Assembly (NCBI RefSeq): GCF_030519475.1
Contig: NZ_JAUMKD010000011.1
Span: 62,001-126,000 of the forward strand
Length of the DNA stretch: 64,000 nucleotides
Reading direction: 5' to 3'
Source of the DNA: Micromonospora sp. C28SCA-DRY-2
GTDB lineage: Bacteria > Actinomycetota > Actinomycetes > Mycobacteriales > Micromonosporaceae
The position numbers were made by a program, and so were the translations under genes. This document shows positions 8,640 through 16,717 of this stretch, in pieces. The notes beneath the pieces are model-generated. The model saw only the letters and a list, made by a program, of their open reading frames with translations, ran no database searches and was not told the origin of the DNA. Positions within the stretch are counted from its first letter, which is position 1. Each line of letters starts with the position of its first letter.

Positions 8640-9866
8640 TCATCGGGGCCTCGCCACGGCGGCGACCTGCTCGCAAACCTCGGTCACCTGGCGGGCCGTG
8701 CGGCGGTTGTCGAACAGGTCGACCATCCGCCGCCGGGCGGCCTGGCCCCGGCTGCCCAGCGTGCCCGCCGTGAACTCGGCGTGGGCGCTGGTCAGCGCGG
8801 CCACCAGCGCCGCCGGGTCGTCGCGGGGCACCACCCACCCGGACCTCTCGTCGACCGTCTCGGGGAGCCCGCCGGCGTCGCTGACGATGCTCGGCACGGC
8901 CATCGCACCCGCCTCGACCGCCGCGCCGTGACTCTCGCTCAGCGAGGGGCTGACGCTGACATCGGCCGCCTGGTAGCAGGGGCGGACGTCCGGGACGGTC
9001 TCCAGCCAGGTGATGCTCGGGTCGTCCGCCACGTGGAAGCGTTCGATCAGCTCCCGGCGGTGCGCCTCGCCGGGCGCCGTCCAGCCGCCACCGACCAGCA
9101 ACAGGTGCGCCCGGGGATGCCGCCGGCGGAACGTCCGCCACGCCTCCAGCAGCACGTCGTGGCCCTTGATGCCGCGGCCCCGGTACACGAGCCGTTTCGG
9201 CGGATACACGTACGCGACCATCACGGCGAGGAAGGCGTCCGGCGGGATGCCCAGTTCGGCCCGGGCCGCCGCGCGCTCGTCCGGCCCGGTACCGGTCGGA
9301 TCGAACGCGCCGGTGTCCACGCCGTACGTGGCGACCGCCCGCCGCCGCGGCGGGCAGCCCAGCGCCGCGTACCGCTCCGAGGCGTTCGCGCAGCCGCACA
9401 CGATGACGTCGTCGAGCCGCCACATCACCCGTTCGGCCGCCCTGATCAGGGGCGAGTCCAGGTAGAGCGGGCCGGCGACGGTGTGCACCCGGCGCAGTGG
9501 CAGGCCGATGGTCGCCAGTCTCGCCAGGTACGCCGACGCGATCAGGTGGTACTGCAGGACGTCCGGCCGCAGCCGGCGCATCAGCCGGCGCAGCCGCCAG
9601 AACCCGAGCAGCATCGACGGGCCCGGCCGGACCGGAACCGGGCACTCGACCACCTCGAACCGGCGTCGGCGCAACTCGGTGGTGAGCCGGCCCTCCCCGG
9701 GTGGGAGCACCACGAAGACCTGGTGTCCACGCTCGCGCATCGCCTCCACCTGGGGCAGGATCCAGGCCCCACCGCTGTTCGTCTTGAGCAGCACGGCGAT
9801 CCGGAGTCGCCGGGCCGTCGCCGGCCGGTGCTGCCGCTGGCCGCGCCTCTCGTCGGTCGATGTCAC
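8640..9866 (-). CDS. glycosyltransferase family 4 protein
   Basis: A 408-residue GT4 protein with LRIAVLLKTNSGGAWILPQV at the start of the acceptor domain (after about 20 Arg-rich residues) and the donor-site block VSPSLSESHGAAVEAGAMAV followed by DAGGLPETV. The spacing within the E-x-E element differs slightly from the other GT4 enzyme. Of the known Pgl enzymes, PglA is a GT4 acting right after PglC, so this protein or its neighbour is a candidate second-sugar transferase; that is inference from order only. The start is 39 nt after the stop of the CapD-like gene. Confidence 0.87.
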   Translation of the reverse strand: MTSTDERRGQRQHRPATARRLRIAVLLKTNSGGAWILPQVEAMRERGHQVFVVLPPGEGRLTTELRRRRFEVVECPVPVRPGPSMLLGFWRLRRLMRRLRPDVLQYHLIASAYLARLATIGLPLRRVHTVAGPLYLDSPLIRAAERVMWRLDDVIVCGCANASERYAALGCPPRRRAVATYGVDTGAFDPTGTGPDERAAARAELGIPPDAFLAVMVAYVYPPKRLVYRGRGIKGHDVLLEAWRTFRRRHPRAHLLLVGGGWTAPGEAHRRELIERFHVADDPSITWLETVPDVRPCYQAADVSVSPSLSESHGAAVEAGAMAVPSIVSDAGGLPETVDERSGWVVPRDDPAALVAALTSAHAEFTAGTLGSRGQAARRRMVDLFDNRRTARQVTEVCEQVAAVARPR

Positions 9867-9905
9867 CTTGCCGGAACTCCCTCCATCACGGCCTGCGTCG
9901 ACACG

Positions 9906-11777
9906 TCAGCGGGGCAGCGGCGCCTCCCGCGGGCGGTCCACGGCGGATACCGCCCGCTGGGCGCAGAGCTGCGCCAGTTGTGCGATGACCTTCTCCGGGT
10001 CGTCGTACGGGTCGAGACCGCTGACCTCCATCGGGTCCAGCGCCGGAACCGTCACGTGCGAGATCAGCGGGTGCAGCGGCCGGGCGTCCGTCTCGCCGGT
10101 GCCCAGCAGGTCCTCGTGCAGCTTCTCGCCGGGGCGCAGCCCGGTGTAGACGATCGGCACCGAGCTCTGCGCCTGCTCGGCCAGCTGCCGGGCCAGGTCG
10201 GCGATGCGCACCGGTTCACCCATGTCGAGCACCAACGCCTCGCCGTCCCGGCCGATCTCCGCGGCCTGGAGCACCAGGTGGACCGCCTCCTGCACCGTCA
10301 TCAGGTAACGGGTCACCTCGGGGTGGGTGACGGTCAGCGGGCGGCCCGCCTCGATCTGCCGTTGGAACGCGGTCACCACCGACCCCCGGCTGCTCAGCAC
10401 GTTGCCGAACCGGACGCTGAGGAAGGTGCCGGGAAACCGGGAGGCGGCGTGCGCGGTCAGCAGCTCGGTGATCCGCTTCGAGTAGCCGAGCACGCTGATC
10501 GGGTCGGCCGCCTTGTCGGTGGAGATGTTCACGAACTTGGCCACGTCGCGGCAGGCGTCCAGCACCGACAGGGTGCCCCAGACGTTCGTCTTGACCGCCT
10601 CGCCGGGGTGCCGTTGCAGCAGCGTGAGGTGCTTCAGCGCGGCCGCGTGGAAGATGACGTCCGGCCGGCGCTCCTGGATGATCCGGCGGATGCCCTCGTC
10701 GTCGCGCAGGTCGGCCAGGATCAGCTCGGGGCCGTCCAGCAGGGCCCGCCCGGCCAGCGACATCTGGAGGCTGTGCAGGGCCGACTCGTCCCGGTCGAGC
10801 ATCATCAGCTCGCCCGGGTCGGCCTTCATCAGCTGGCGGCACAGCTCGGAACCGATCGAACCGCCGGCGCCGGTGACCAGGACCCGGCGGCCGGCGAGGC
10901 TGTTGCTGGTCAGGGGCAGGTCGGCGACGACCTGCCGGCGGCCGAGCAGGTCGCTGATCCGCACGTCGCGGACATCGGTGACGGTGATCCGGTGGTCGAC
11001 CAGGTCACGGACCGGGGGCAGCACCTTGAACGCGGCACCGGTCTGGAGGGTCGCCTCCCGGATCTGCCGGATCAGGGCCGCGTCGGCGTTGGCGACCGAG
11101 AAGATCACGGTGCTGGCGCCGGTGCGGCGGACGGCTGTGCCCACGTCGTGCCGGCCGCCGAGCACCCGCACCCCACCGATGCGCAGGTCGCGCTTGTCCG
11201 GGTCGTCGTCGAGCGCGCCGACCGGCAGGTACCGGCCGCGCGGGTCGCTGAGCATCGCCCGCAGCAGGCCCTGGCCGGCGTCACCCATGCCGAAGAGCAG
11301 CACCGGGGTGGCCGACCGGGCGTCCGGACGCATGGCGAGATCCCGGCGGTACCGGTAGGCGAACCGGGCGCCGAACATGAACAGCAGGGCGAGCGCGCCC
11401 GCGACCAGCGGAGTGCTCGCCGGCACCGGTCGGTCGACGGACGGCAGCAGGCCGAGCAGCACGATCCCGGCGGTGGTGATCGTCGTGCCGGCGACGCCCT
11501 GCACCTCCTGGAGGCTGCCCAGCGGGTGGCGTCCGGAGTAGAGCCGGCGCAGCGCGGCCACCGCCACGTGGACCACCGCGGCGAGCGCGCCGATGCCGGC
11601 GGCTCGGCCCAGCAGGCCGGGGGGCGGTTGGAACTCGTAACGGGTCCAGGCGGCCGCGAGGAAACCGCCGAGCCAGGCGGTGGTGTCGGTGGCGAGAAAA
11701 CCGACGGCACGGCGGCGGGCTCGGGCACGGCGTGCCCTGTCGTCCGTCCGTCGCAGGCTCTCCGTGTCCAGCGGCAT
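9906..11777 (-). CDS. membrane-bound UDP-GlcNAc 4,6-dehydratase (CapD/WbpM/PglF-like)
   Basis: A 623-residue protein. Four N-terminal hydrophobic helices (to about residue 140) precede a first Rossmann unit with LLFGMGDAGQG (~160) and a catalytic SDR domain with VLVTGAGGSIGSE (~300). The catalytic region reads STDKAADPISVLGYSKR (~425), so Leu stands where short homologues have Tyr and WbpM has Met of its SMK triad; the Lys is kept. This is the large inverting dehydratase class that makes UDP-4-keto-6-deoxy-GlcNAc, first step of bacillosamine or QuiNAc/FucNAc synthesis. ATG 11777 follows AAGGAGC at good spacing. It is separated from the acetyltransferase gene by 153 nt. Confidence 0.9.
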   Translation of the reverse strand: MPLDTESLRRTDDRARRARARRRAVGFLATDTTAWLGGFLAAAWTRYEFQPPPGLLGRAAGIGALAAVVHVAVAALRRLYSGRHPLGSLQEVQGVAGTTITTAGIVLLGLLPSVDRPVPASTPLVAGALALLFMFGARFAYRYRRDLAMRPDARSATPVLLFGMGDAGQGLLRAMLSDPRGRYLPVGALDDDPDKRDLRIGGVRVLGGRHDVGTAVRRTGASTVIFSVANADAALIRQIREATLQTGAAFKVLPPVRDLVDHRITVTDVRDVRISDLLGRRQVVADLPLTSNSLAGRRVLVTGAGGSIGSELCRQLMKADPGELMMLDRDESALHSLQMSLAGRALLDGPELILADLRDDEGIRRIIQERRPDVIFHAAALKHLTLLQRHPGEAVKTNVWGTLSVLDACRDVAKFVNISTDKAADPISVLGYSKRITELLTAHAASRFPGTFLSVRFGNVLSSRGSVVTAFQRQIEAGRPLTVTHPEVTRYLMTVQEAVHLVLQAAEIGRDGEALVLDMGEPVRIADLARQLAEQAQSSVPIVYTGLRPGEKLHEDLLGTGETDARPLHPLISHVTVPALDPMEVSGLDPYDDPEKVIAQLAQLCAQRAVSAVDRPREAPLPR

Positions 11778-11930
11778 GTGTGCTCCTTGTCCCGTCTCCG
11801 ACCTCCTACCGCCGTGGACGGGAGGAGTTTGTGCCGGTTACAGCTTCTTACAATCAAACTGAGCCGTTTGGGCGTTTCTCGAATTGCCGGCCGAATGTCC
11901 GGCCGCGTTCGCCGATGGGACCGTCCCGCC
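11778..11930 (-). promoter_or_regulatory. intergenic leader of the CapD-like gene
   Basis: A 153-nt gap with a locally AT-rich stretch (11840-11885) unlike the surrounding DNA. On the minus strand it carries TTGATT and TGTAAC elements that could form an internal promoter, though the spacing is not ideal. A small GGCCG/CGGCC hairpin lies nearer the acetyltransferase stop. An internal promoter for CapD and the two glycosyltransferases is plausible but unproven. Confidence 0.35.
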
Positions 11931-12575
11931 TCACCGGGCGGGCACGCCCTTGACCACCACGCCCTCGGGCACGTCCCGGACCACGCAGGCACCCGCGCCG
12001 ACCGTGCTGTCCCGTCCGACCCGCAGCCCCTGCAACACCGCGGCGGTGGTGCCGATCAGCACCCCTTCGGCCAGGTGGCAGTCACCTGACACGGCGGCGA
12101 GCGGGTTCACCGAGACGTAGTCGGCGAACGTGCTGTCGTGCCCGACGGTGACGTTCTGGTTGAGGTGCACGTGCCGGCCGATGGTCACGTTGGTGGTGAC
12201 CCGGGCGCCGGCGAACGCGACGAATCCCGGCCCGTGCACGGTGTCCGGGCCGATCGTGGCGGCCGGGTGGACCAGGCTGGCCGCCGGTGTGCCGTACCGG
12301 TCGACGCGTTGCCCGACCGCCCGCCGGACGCGCGGGTCCCCGATGCCGATGACGTGGTGGGTGTCCGGCGGCGCGTCGCGCAACCAGGCGAGCCCACCCA
12401 GGTACGGCACGTCCAGCCGCTGCACCCGCTTGAGGTTCTGCTCGGAGGGCCGGTCGTCGAGGAAGCCGAGCAGCCGCCAGCGCGGCCGGCCGGCGGCGGC
12501 GTCCATGGCGCGGGCGATGGTCAGCACCTCGCGGCCGTGGCCGCCGCAGCCGACGACCACCAGTGGGATCGTCAC
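11931..12575 (-). CDS. PglD/NeuD-like nucleotide-sugar N-acetyltransferase
   Basis: A 214-residue protein with an N-terminal Rossmann-like domain (VVVGCGGHGREVL) and a C-terminal left-handed beta-helix of hexapeptide repeats (from ~95: GPDTVHGPGFVAF, VTIGRHVHLNQN). It contains the HDS of NVTVGHDS, where the catalytic His of PglD/NeuD lies. It should acetylate the 4-amino group of the UDP-amino-sugar using acetyl-CoA. GTG 12575 overlaps the aminotransferase stop by 4 nt (GTGA), which fixes the start and shows coupling. O-acetylation, as in NeuD, is the alternative. Confidence 0.88.
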   Translation of the reverse strand: MTIPLVVVGCGGHGREVLTIARAMDAAAGRPRWRLLGFLDDRPSEQNLKRVQRLDVPYLGGLAWLRDAPPDTHHVIGIGDPRVRRAVGQRVDRYGTPAASLVHPAATIGPDTVHGPGFVAFAGARVTTNVTIGRHVHLNQNVTVGHDSTFADYVSVNPLAAVSGDCHLAEGVLIGTTAAVLQGLRVGRDSTVGAGACVVRDVPEGVVVKGVPAR

Positions 12576-13720
12576 GCCGTCGCCGCTCCGGTCCGCACGG
12601 CCAGGAACTCGTCGATCGCGCCGAGGACGTAGCCGACCTGCGAGTCGGTGAGCGCGCTGCCGCTGGGCAGGGTGAGCCCTTCGGCGAAGAGCGCGTCCGC
12701 CGCGCCGGTGAGCAGGCTCTCGGCCCCGGCGTACGCCGGTTGCCGGTGCATCGGCTGCCACACCGGCCGGGTCTCGATCTCCCGGCCGGCGAGGTGGGTC
12801 GCGAGGTCGGCGGCCGGCCATCCGGCCCGCTCCGGGTCGACCCGGATGCAGGTGAGCCAGCAGTTGGCCTCGGTGTCCTCGGCGCCGATCAGCTCGACCC
12901 CGGGCACCGGCGCGAAGAGCTTGGCGTACCGGTCGCGCAGCTGCCGGCGGCGGGCGATCATGCCGTCCAGCCGGACCAGCTGGGCCCGGCCCAGCGCGGC
13001 CAGCAGGTTGCTCAGCCGGTAGTTGTAGCCGGTCTCGCGGTGCTCGTAGTGCGGCAGCGGCTCGCGCGCCTGGGTGGCCAGGTGCCGGGCCCGGGCGAGC
13101 AACGCCAGGTCGTCGGAGACCAGCATGCCGCCGCCGGAGGTGGTGATGATCTTGTTGCCGTTGAAGGAGAGGGCGCCGATCCGGCCGAACGTGCCGGCTG
13201 GCCGCCCGCCGTGCCGGGCGCCGAGCGCCTCGGCCGCGTCCTCCACCACCGGTACGCCCGCCTCGGCGCAGAGCGGCAGCAGGGCCGTGTAGTCGGCGCA
13301 ACTGCCGAACATGTCCACCGGCACCACCGCGCCGACCCGCTCGCCCCGGCCGGTCAACCGGCGCAGCAGGTCGGCCAGCAGCGGCACGTCGACGTTGCCG
13401 GTGTGCGGGTCGCAGTCGACGAAGACCGGCCGGGCGCCGGTGTAGCGGACCGCGTTCGCGGTGGCCACGAAGGTCAGCGTCGGCACGACGACCACGTCAC
13501 CTGGTCCGACCCCGACGCCCAGCAGGGCGAGGTGCAGGGCGGCGGTACCGGAACTCACCGCGACCGCGCCGCGGGTGCCCACCCGCTCGGCCACGTCGTG
13601 CTCGAACGCGTCGAGGTCGGGACCGACCGGCGCGACCCACCCCGAGCGCAGGGCGGCGAGCAGGTACGACTCCTCCAGGGGCCCGACGTCGGGCGGTGAC
13701 AGGTAGATGGTCGGGCTCAT
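12572..13720 (-). CDS. PglE-like DegT/DnrJ/EryC1/StrS aminotransferase
   Basis: A 382-residue PLP-dependent aminotransferase. It has the SSGTAALHLAL phosphate-binding segment (56-66), VEDAAEALGA (159-168) and the PLP Lys in SFNGNKIITT (Lys190). By family and context it converts UDP-4-keto-6-deoxy-GlcNAc to the 4-amino sugar, with glutamate as likely donor. The start is 22 nt after the stop of the phosphoglycosyl transferase, and it overlaps the acetyltransferase by 4 nt. The dehydratase, aminotransferase and acetyltransferase trio points to bacillosamine rather than perosamine, but substrate specificity is inferred. Confidence 0.9.
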   Translation of the reverse strand: MSPTIYLSPPDVGPLEESYLLAALRSGWVAPVGPDLDAFEHDVAERVGTRGAVAVSSGTAALHLALLGVGVGPGDVVVVPTLTFVATANAVRYTGARPVFVDCDPHTGNVDVPLLADLLRRLTGRGERVGAVVPVDMFGSCADYTALLPLCAEAGVPVVEDAAEALGARHGGRPAGTFGRIGALSFNGNKIITTSGGGMLVSDDLALLARARHLATQAREPLPHYEHRETGYNYRLSNLLAALGRAQLVRLDGMIARRRQLRDRYAKLFAPVPGVELIGAEDTEANCWLTCIRVDPERAGWPAADLATHLAGREIETRPVWQPMHRQPAYAGAESLLTGAADALFAEGLTLPSGSALTDSQVGYVLGAIDEFLAVRTGAATA

Positions 13721-13742
13721 CGGGCGCCTCCGGGGCAGGTGG

Positions 13743-14423
13743 TCATGCCGGGGTGCGATCGAGGGACGCCGAGAGGTTCGGCGTGCCCAGGAACTCGGGA
13801 GCGGTCGGGGAGCCGGCCGCGGCGATGCCCTCGCGGCGCAGCACCGTGCGGACGGTCGCCACGAGGATCGACAGGTCCAGCCGGAGGCAGCGGTTGTCGA
13901 CGTACGCCACGTCGAGGTCGAACTTCTCCTCCCAGCTCAGGCCGTTACGGCCGCGGACCTGGGCCAGCCCGGTGACGCCGGGGCGGACCTCGTGCCGGCG
14001 GGCCTGGGTGGGGGAGTAGCGGGGCAGGTACTCCGGCAGCAGCGGCCGCGGCCCGACCAGGCTCATGTCGCCGCGCAGCACGTTCCACAAGGTGGGCAGC
14101 TCGTCCAGGCTGGTGGCGCGCAGCCAGCGGCCCAGCGGGGTGAGCCGGTCGCCGTCGGTGACCAGCCCGCGATCCGGATCGGGTGGCCGCATGGTGCGGA
14201 ACTTGACCACGTCGAAGAGCCGGCCGTGCAGCCCGGCGCGGCGCTGGCGGAACAGCACCGGGCGGCCGAGGCCCAGCGCGACCAGGAGCGCCACCAGGGC
14301 CAGCGCCGGGGTGGCGAGCACCAGCAGCACGGCGGCCACCGCCACGTCGAGGATCCGCTTGCCCCGGTCGAGCCGGCCCTGCTGCCGCGGCGGGCGCTCG
14401 GGCGCAATCACGAGACCAGGCAC
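13743..14423 (-). CDS. PglC-like polyprenyl-phosphate phosphoglycosyl transferase
   Basis: A 226-residue bacterial sugar transferase of the small monotopic type. It has one hydrophobic re-entrant helix (RILDVAVAAVLLVLATPALAL), then KFRTM, TSLDELPTLWNVLRGDMSLVGPRPLL (the DE catalytic pair and RPLL) and RPGVTGLAQVRGRN. It should move a sugar 1-phosphate onto undecaprenyl phosphate at the inner membrane, starting glycan assembly. GTG 14423 is preferred because GGGAGGT lies 6 nt upstream (14430-14436); the longer ATG start at 14447 has no ribosome site. It is the first gene of the minus arm. A WcaJ-like polytopic enzyme is excluded by size. Confidence 0.9.
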   Translation of the reverse strand: MPGLVIAPERPPRQQGRLDRGKRILDVAVAAVLLVLATPALALVALLVALGLGRPVLFRQRRAGLHGRLFDVVKFRTMRPPDPDRGLVTDGDRLTPLGRWLRATSLDELPTLWNVLRGDMSLVGPRPLLPEYLPRYSPTQARRHEVRPGVTGLAQVRGRNGLSWEEKFDLDVAYVDNRCLRLDLSILVATVRTVLRREGIAAAGSPTAPEFLGTPNLSASLDRTPA

Positions 14424-14638
14424 GGTTCGACCTCCCGCAACAGTCATCCGGATAAAAGGGTTTTATCAAGCAAATAGCTCGCACCGGCACCGAATCGCGA
14501 CAGTCGGGCGGTAACCAGTCGGATCAACCACAGAACTCCCGCCGAGGAAACGGCCCTGACCAGGTGGATCCCGCGGGACGGCCGGGCTGGCGGCCGGGCA
14601 GTAGAGTGCTCGGCGGCCGATCGGGCGAGGGGAGTGCC

Positions 14639-15595
14639 GTGCTGCACCTGCGGGTCATCGTGCCGTCGGACCAGTCCTCGGCCGTGGCGGATCTGCTGAC
14701 CGCCGATCCGGGGGTGACCCACCTGGTGGTGCTCACCGACGCCGCGCGCCAGCCCCGGGGTGACCTGATCCTCTGCGACGTGGTGCGGGAGAGCGCCGAC
14801 AGCGTGCTGCACGGGCTACGGCAGCTCGGCGTGGAGGCGCGCGGCGGCATCGCCGCCGACGACGTGGAGCTGACCATCTCCACGGCCGCGGACCGGGCCG
14901 CCCGCACCGCCCCCGGCAGCGGGGCGGACGCGGTGGTCTGGGACGAGATCGCCGCGAAGACCGGCGAGCAGACCGAACTCTCCGCGACCTACCTGGTGCT
15001 GCTCATCGTGGCCACGATGATCGCCGGCATCGGCGTGCTGCTGGACCAGCCGATCCTCGTCGTCGGCGCGATGGTGGTGGGCCCGGAGTTCGGCCCGCTG
15101 GCCGCGCTCTGCGTGGCGCTGCTGCGGCGCCGCGGCCGGGTCATCCTCCGGTCGGTGCAGGCGCTGGTGGTCGGGTTCCTGGCCGCCATGGTTGCCACGG
15201 TGCTGAGCACCTGGGCGCTGGACGCGGCCGGCCTGGTCAGCCGCGACATGCTGCTGGCCGAACGGCCGCTGACCGACTTCATCTGGCGGCCCGACGCGCT
15301 CTCCTGGGTGGTCGGTCTGCTCGCCGGGGTGGCCGGCATGCTCTCGCTCACCTCGAAGAAGTCCGGCAGCCTGGTCGGCGTGCTGATCTCGGTCACCACT
15401 GTCCCGGCCGCCGCGAACGTCGCGGTGGCCGCCGCGTACCGGGTCTGGCACGAGGCGGCCGGCTCGGCGCTCCAGCTGCTGATCAACCTGTGCGCGATCG
15501 TGCTCGCCGGCCTGCTCACCCTCGCCGTGCAGCAGCTCGGCTGGTGGCGGCTGGCCCGGCGCGAGGCCGGGCGGCCCACACGGCGGGGGCGCTGA
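14639..15595 (+). CDS. DUF389 domain membrane protein
   Basis: A 318-residue protein with a cytoplasmic N-terminal ACT-like domain (HLRVIVPSDQSSAVADLL) and a DUF389 membrane core of six or so helices from residue ~115 (LIVATMIAGIGVLLDQPILVVGAMVVGPEFGPLAAL). The family function is unknown. GTG 14639 follows GAGGGGAG, and a TAGAGT -10 element (14602-14607) lies upstream with a ~25-nt leader. The last codons and stop fall inside the first copy of a tandem repeat that belongs to the opposing gene, so the C-terminal Arg-rich tail may have been rewritten by that duplication. Confidence 0.85.
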   Translation: MLHLRVIVPSDQSSAVADLLTADPGVTHLVVLTDAARQPRGDLILCDVVRESADSVLHGLRQLGVEARGGIAADDVELTISTAADRAARTAPGSGADAVVWDEIAAKTGEQTELSATYLVLLIVATMIAGIGVLLDQPILVVGAMVVGPEFGPLAALCVALLRRRGRVILRSVQALVVGFLAAMVATVLSTWALDAAGLVSRDMLLAERPLTDFIWRPDALSWVVGLLAGVAGMLSLTSKKSGSLVGVLISVTTVPAAANVAVAAAYRVWHEAAGSALQLLINLCAIVLAGLLTLAVQQLGWWRLARREAGRPTRRGR

Positions 15596-15790
15596 GCCCG
15601 GTCACGGCCAGGTGTCGCCGGCGGGCGAGCCCGGGCGGCTCGCGCGGCTCGGGCGCTGAGCCCGGTCACGGCCAGGTGTCGCCGGCGTCGAGCCGGCGGG
15701 CGAGCGCGGGCCGCTCGCGCGGCGCGGGCGCTGGATCAGGTCACGGCCAGGTGTCGCCGGCGTCGAGCCGGCGGGCGAGCAGCGTCCGGA
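15587..15790. repeat. triplicated 3' end of the 15741-16175 gene
   Basis: Three tandem copies beginning GGGCGCTG (15587, 15651, 15726) share the core GGTCACGGCCAGGTGTCGCC. Periods are 64 and 75 nt; copy 1 lacks an 11-nt GTCGAGCCGGC segment. Copy 3 is the real 3' end of the minus-strand gene, and copies 1 and 2 repeat its last codons and stop. Copy 1 also contains the stop of the convergent DUF389 gene. Confidence 0.85.
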
Positions 15791-16175
15791 GCGGGACCGA
15801 CTCGCCGTCCCGGCCGCCCTCCCCGACGATCAGCGGCGGCGGGCTGGGCTGCGGCTCGGCGCCGAACAGCCGCGCCCGCAGACCACCCGGCACGGTCAGC
15901 AGGTGGAACCGCCCGTCGACGTCCACCGCCCGGCTGCGGGCCCGGTCGACGTACCAGCCGGTGAGCCGGGTCCGGTACCGGCCGCGCCCGGCGTAGTCGC
16001 TGGCGACCAGCCGGGTGGTGGCCAACCCGCGCCGGGTCGCCTCGGCCACGAACCCGGCCACCAGCTCGGCGGCCTCGGCCCGCTCCGCCGCCCGGCGCCG
16101 CTCGTCGGCCGCCGCGTGCGCCCGCACCGCCCGCCGCTGCCGCTCCCGCCAGTCCAGGCCGTCACCCTCACCCAC
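15741..16175 (-). CDS. conserved-looking hypothetical protein
   Basis: A 144-residue soluble protein with no family I recognise. The N-terminal third is an Arg/Ala/Glu-rich helix (DWRERQRRAVRAHAAADERR) that could form a coiled coil. The rest is mixed, with DYAGRGRYRTRLTGWYVDRARSRAVDVDGRFHLL split by charged turns and a C-terminal RRLDAGDTWP. Codon use is normal for the genome and the two-domain pattern looks real. GTG 16175 starts the conserved part, and no clear ribosome site is seen. Its 3' end has been tandemly copied downstream. Confidence 0.65.
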   Translation of the reverse strand: MGEGDGLDWRERQRRAVRAHAAADERRRAAERAEAAELVAGFVAEATRRGLATTRLVASDYAGRGRYRTRLTGWYVDRARSRAVDVDGRFHLLTVPGGLRARLFGAEPQPSPPPLIVGEGGRDGESVPLRTLLARRLDAGDTWP

Positions 16176-16717
16176 GACGCGACCGTACGCCCACCCGCCC
16201 GTCCGCCCTGCGGCCAGGTGCGGCGGGTCGTGGTGGTGGCCGTCGTGCTCCTGGTCGGGCGGACGCCTCGTCCGTCCTTCGGTCGTGGCGCACGGGCGGT
16301 CGGTGCCGTCCTTCGGCCGCGGTGAGCGGCCGCCCCGAACCGCCCCCACGGTCGACGGTTCACCGGCTGGTCTGCCCCGTCTGTGCGGGCAGCTCCAAAG
16401 GGCGCGACCACCCCGGCGCACCGCCGGCGGCCAGACCGGACGGGGGCGACACCGCCAACGACCGCCGCCGCAGGCCCTGCCCGCCCCAGCGGATCAGGTC
16501 CTGTCGGGTTCGACCTGACCGATCCTGACGCCCCCCGGTGATCCGTCTGCGACATCTGCTCCACAGCGTCCGCCCGACCAGAGCGGGCCGCCCGACGCCG
16601 TGCGCGCTGCGCTGCGCCGGCCCGGCCCGGTCTGGCCCGGCTGGCCCGGCTGGCCCGGTCTGGCCCGGCCGGGCCGGCGCAGCATCGCCTCCCGTCGCGC
16701 CGCGCCGGCGCGACCCG
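16176..16717. other. 542-nt gene-free interval
   Basis: No convincing coding region on either strand; the open frames here are Gly/Pro/Arg low-complexity shadows. It contains a short dyad TCAGGTC...GACCTGA near 16495-16520 and, close to the Tex stop, an array of CTGGCCCGG units (16621-16676). Confidence 0.6.
16621..16676. repeat. CTGGCCCGG tandem array downstream of tex
   Basis: Five to six copies of a 9-10 nt unit (C/TCTGGCCCGG) lie 40-100 nt past the tex stop. They are low in complexity and may form stable RNA structure. Confidence 0.6.

Noticed and set aside
8781..12089. 1102-codon plus-strand open frame opposite three minus-strand genes
   Set aside because: The minus frames encode complete GT4 and CapD-like proteins; the plus frame is His/Arg/Gly low-complexity antisense sequence typical of high GC.
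16176..16717. Several 60-150 codon frames in the gap
   Set aside because: Composition is Pro/Gly/Arg repeats with no consistent codon bias, ribosome site or domain.
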